In this document: positions 63,645-64,000 of the stretch, in pieces
Position numbering within the stretch: the stretch's first letter is position 1
Layout: every line of letters begins with the position of its first letter
Origin: Roseomonas mucosa
Lineage (GTDB): Bacteria; Pseudomonadota; Alphaproteobacteria; Acetobacterales; Acetobacteraceae
Direction: 5' to 3'
NCBI GenBank assembly: GCA_945878375.1
Contig: CAMDWG010000003.1
Coordinates: forward strand, 124,001-188,000
Length of the DNA stretch: 64,000 nt
Notes under the pieces: model-generated
The model's input: only the letters and a program-made list of their open reading frames with translations
Database searches by the model: none
Told to the model about the DNA's origin: nothing
Position numbers and translations under genes: made by a program

Positions 63645-63965
63645 TCAACGGCCGCGGCAGTACCCGGCGCCAGCGTGGCTGGTCCCTGACGGGCAGGAGC
63701 CGCCCCGCGCGGGGACATAAGTGGTCCGCCCATCCGTGGCGCAGTAGCCGGCGCCCGCATGGCTGGTGCCCGAGGGGCAGGACCCGCGCTCGGCGGCGAT
63801 GAAGCCCTTGCCCGATGTGGACCGGCAATACCCCGACCCGGCATGGCTGGAGCCGGAGGGGCAGGAGCCATTCTGGGCCGGCACCATCGACTGCGCGCCC
63901 GCCGCGACCGGCAGCGCCACCAGGAGGAGGGCGGTGAACAGGCAGAGAAGACGCAGCGCGACCAT
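63645..63965 (-). CDS. Small secreted protein with three Cys-containing repeats
   Basis: A 106-residue protein of unknown function. It has a signal peptide (LRLLCLFTALLLVALPVAAGAQ, cleavage near AGA-Q) followed by three imperfect copies of a repeat of about 25 residues whose core is SCPSGTSHAGAGYC (first copy SCPSGSSHAGSGYC). Each copy has two Cys about 12 residues apart, so three disulfides are likely in the periplasm. The ATG at 63965 has AAGGAA 8 bases upstream, which favours it over a TTG at 63980. Between repeats are short variable links. I know of no functional assignment for this repeat. Confidence 0.75.
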   Translation of the reverse strand: MVALRLLCLFTALLLVALPVAAGAQSMVPAQNGSCPSGSSHAGSGYCRSTSGKGFIAAERGSCPSGTSHAGAGYCATDGRTTYVPARGGSCPSGTSHAGAGYCRGR

Positions 63966-64000
63966 GGGTAATTCCTTCAATGCCGGGATGGCCGGATGAA

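Overview
The window is a high-GC (roughly 70%) bacterial chromosome segment that is almost entirely coding. It probably comes from an alphaproteobacterium of the Acetobacteraceae, Roseomonas-like; this is inferred from gene content and not from a marker-gene tree. Supporting signs are the gene orders pheA/cycM, rne-amiC-mrcA-prfB and aroA-cmk-rpsA-sppA-ihfB, the TIGR02300 zinc-ribbon protein beside aroA, an RNase E with an acidic insertion in its S1 domain and a Gly-Trp-Trp tail, a Bug-type solute receptor, and frequent GTG starts with 4-bp GTGA/ATGA overlaps. I saw no rRNA, tRNA, CRISPR array, insertion sequence or phage gene.

Layout. 1-9178: pheA (partial, minus) is divergent from cycM. hisN follows, then a tightly overlapping operon for a YejABEF-type peptide ABC transporter, a small membrane protein of unknown function and a GhrA-like reductase. 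9346-28856: a run of genes all on the minus strand. Read in the direction of transcription it holds a 56-residue membrane protein, a GT4 glycosyltransferase, a 2443-residue reducing polyketide synthase (PKS), an alpha-oxoamine synthase, a GNAT-like acyltransferase, a KpsS-like capsule protein, a GT2 glycosyltransferase, NadE, the Wzm/Wzt polysaccharide ABC exporter, an M17 aminopeptidase and a MarR regulator. 29035-38792: a hydroxyacid dehydrogenase, rne, then amiC-mrcA-prfB on the plus strand. 38820-46646: a YegD-like Hsp70, an M81 peptidase, a Bug receptor, another hydroxyacid dehydrogenase, a glycine-zipper lipoprotein, a lytic transglycosylase with a SPOR domain, and a NeuD-like acetyltransferase. 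46693-53313: a plus-strand acyl-CoA operon (ADP-forming ligase, MaoC hydratase, two-subunit CoA-transferase, enoyl-CoA hydratase, amidase). 53361-59676: the ihfB-sppA-rpsA-cmk-aroA block, with a small NTF2-like gene inserted on the other strand. 59802-63965: azlCD, a fourth hydroxyacid dehydrogenase, an ABC-F ATPase and a small secreted Cys-repeat protein.

The most interesting system is the capsule/lipid locus at about 11.3-28.9 kb. The PKS has KS, AT, DH, ER, KR and ACP domains but no thioesterase. It is followed by a pyridoxal-phosphate alpha-oxoamine synthase, which could release the chain by decarboxylative condensation with an amino acid. The GNAT-like gene is translationally coupled to that synthase and could N-acylate the product. 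This resembles the rkpA/rkpG lipid genes of Sinorhizobium K-antigen loci, with the GNAT suggesting a sphingoid or ceramide-like anchor. KpsS, two glycosyltransferases and Wzm/Wzt would use or export the glycan. The functional reading is inference; the domain content and gene order are read directly from the sequence.
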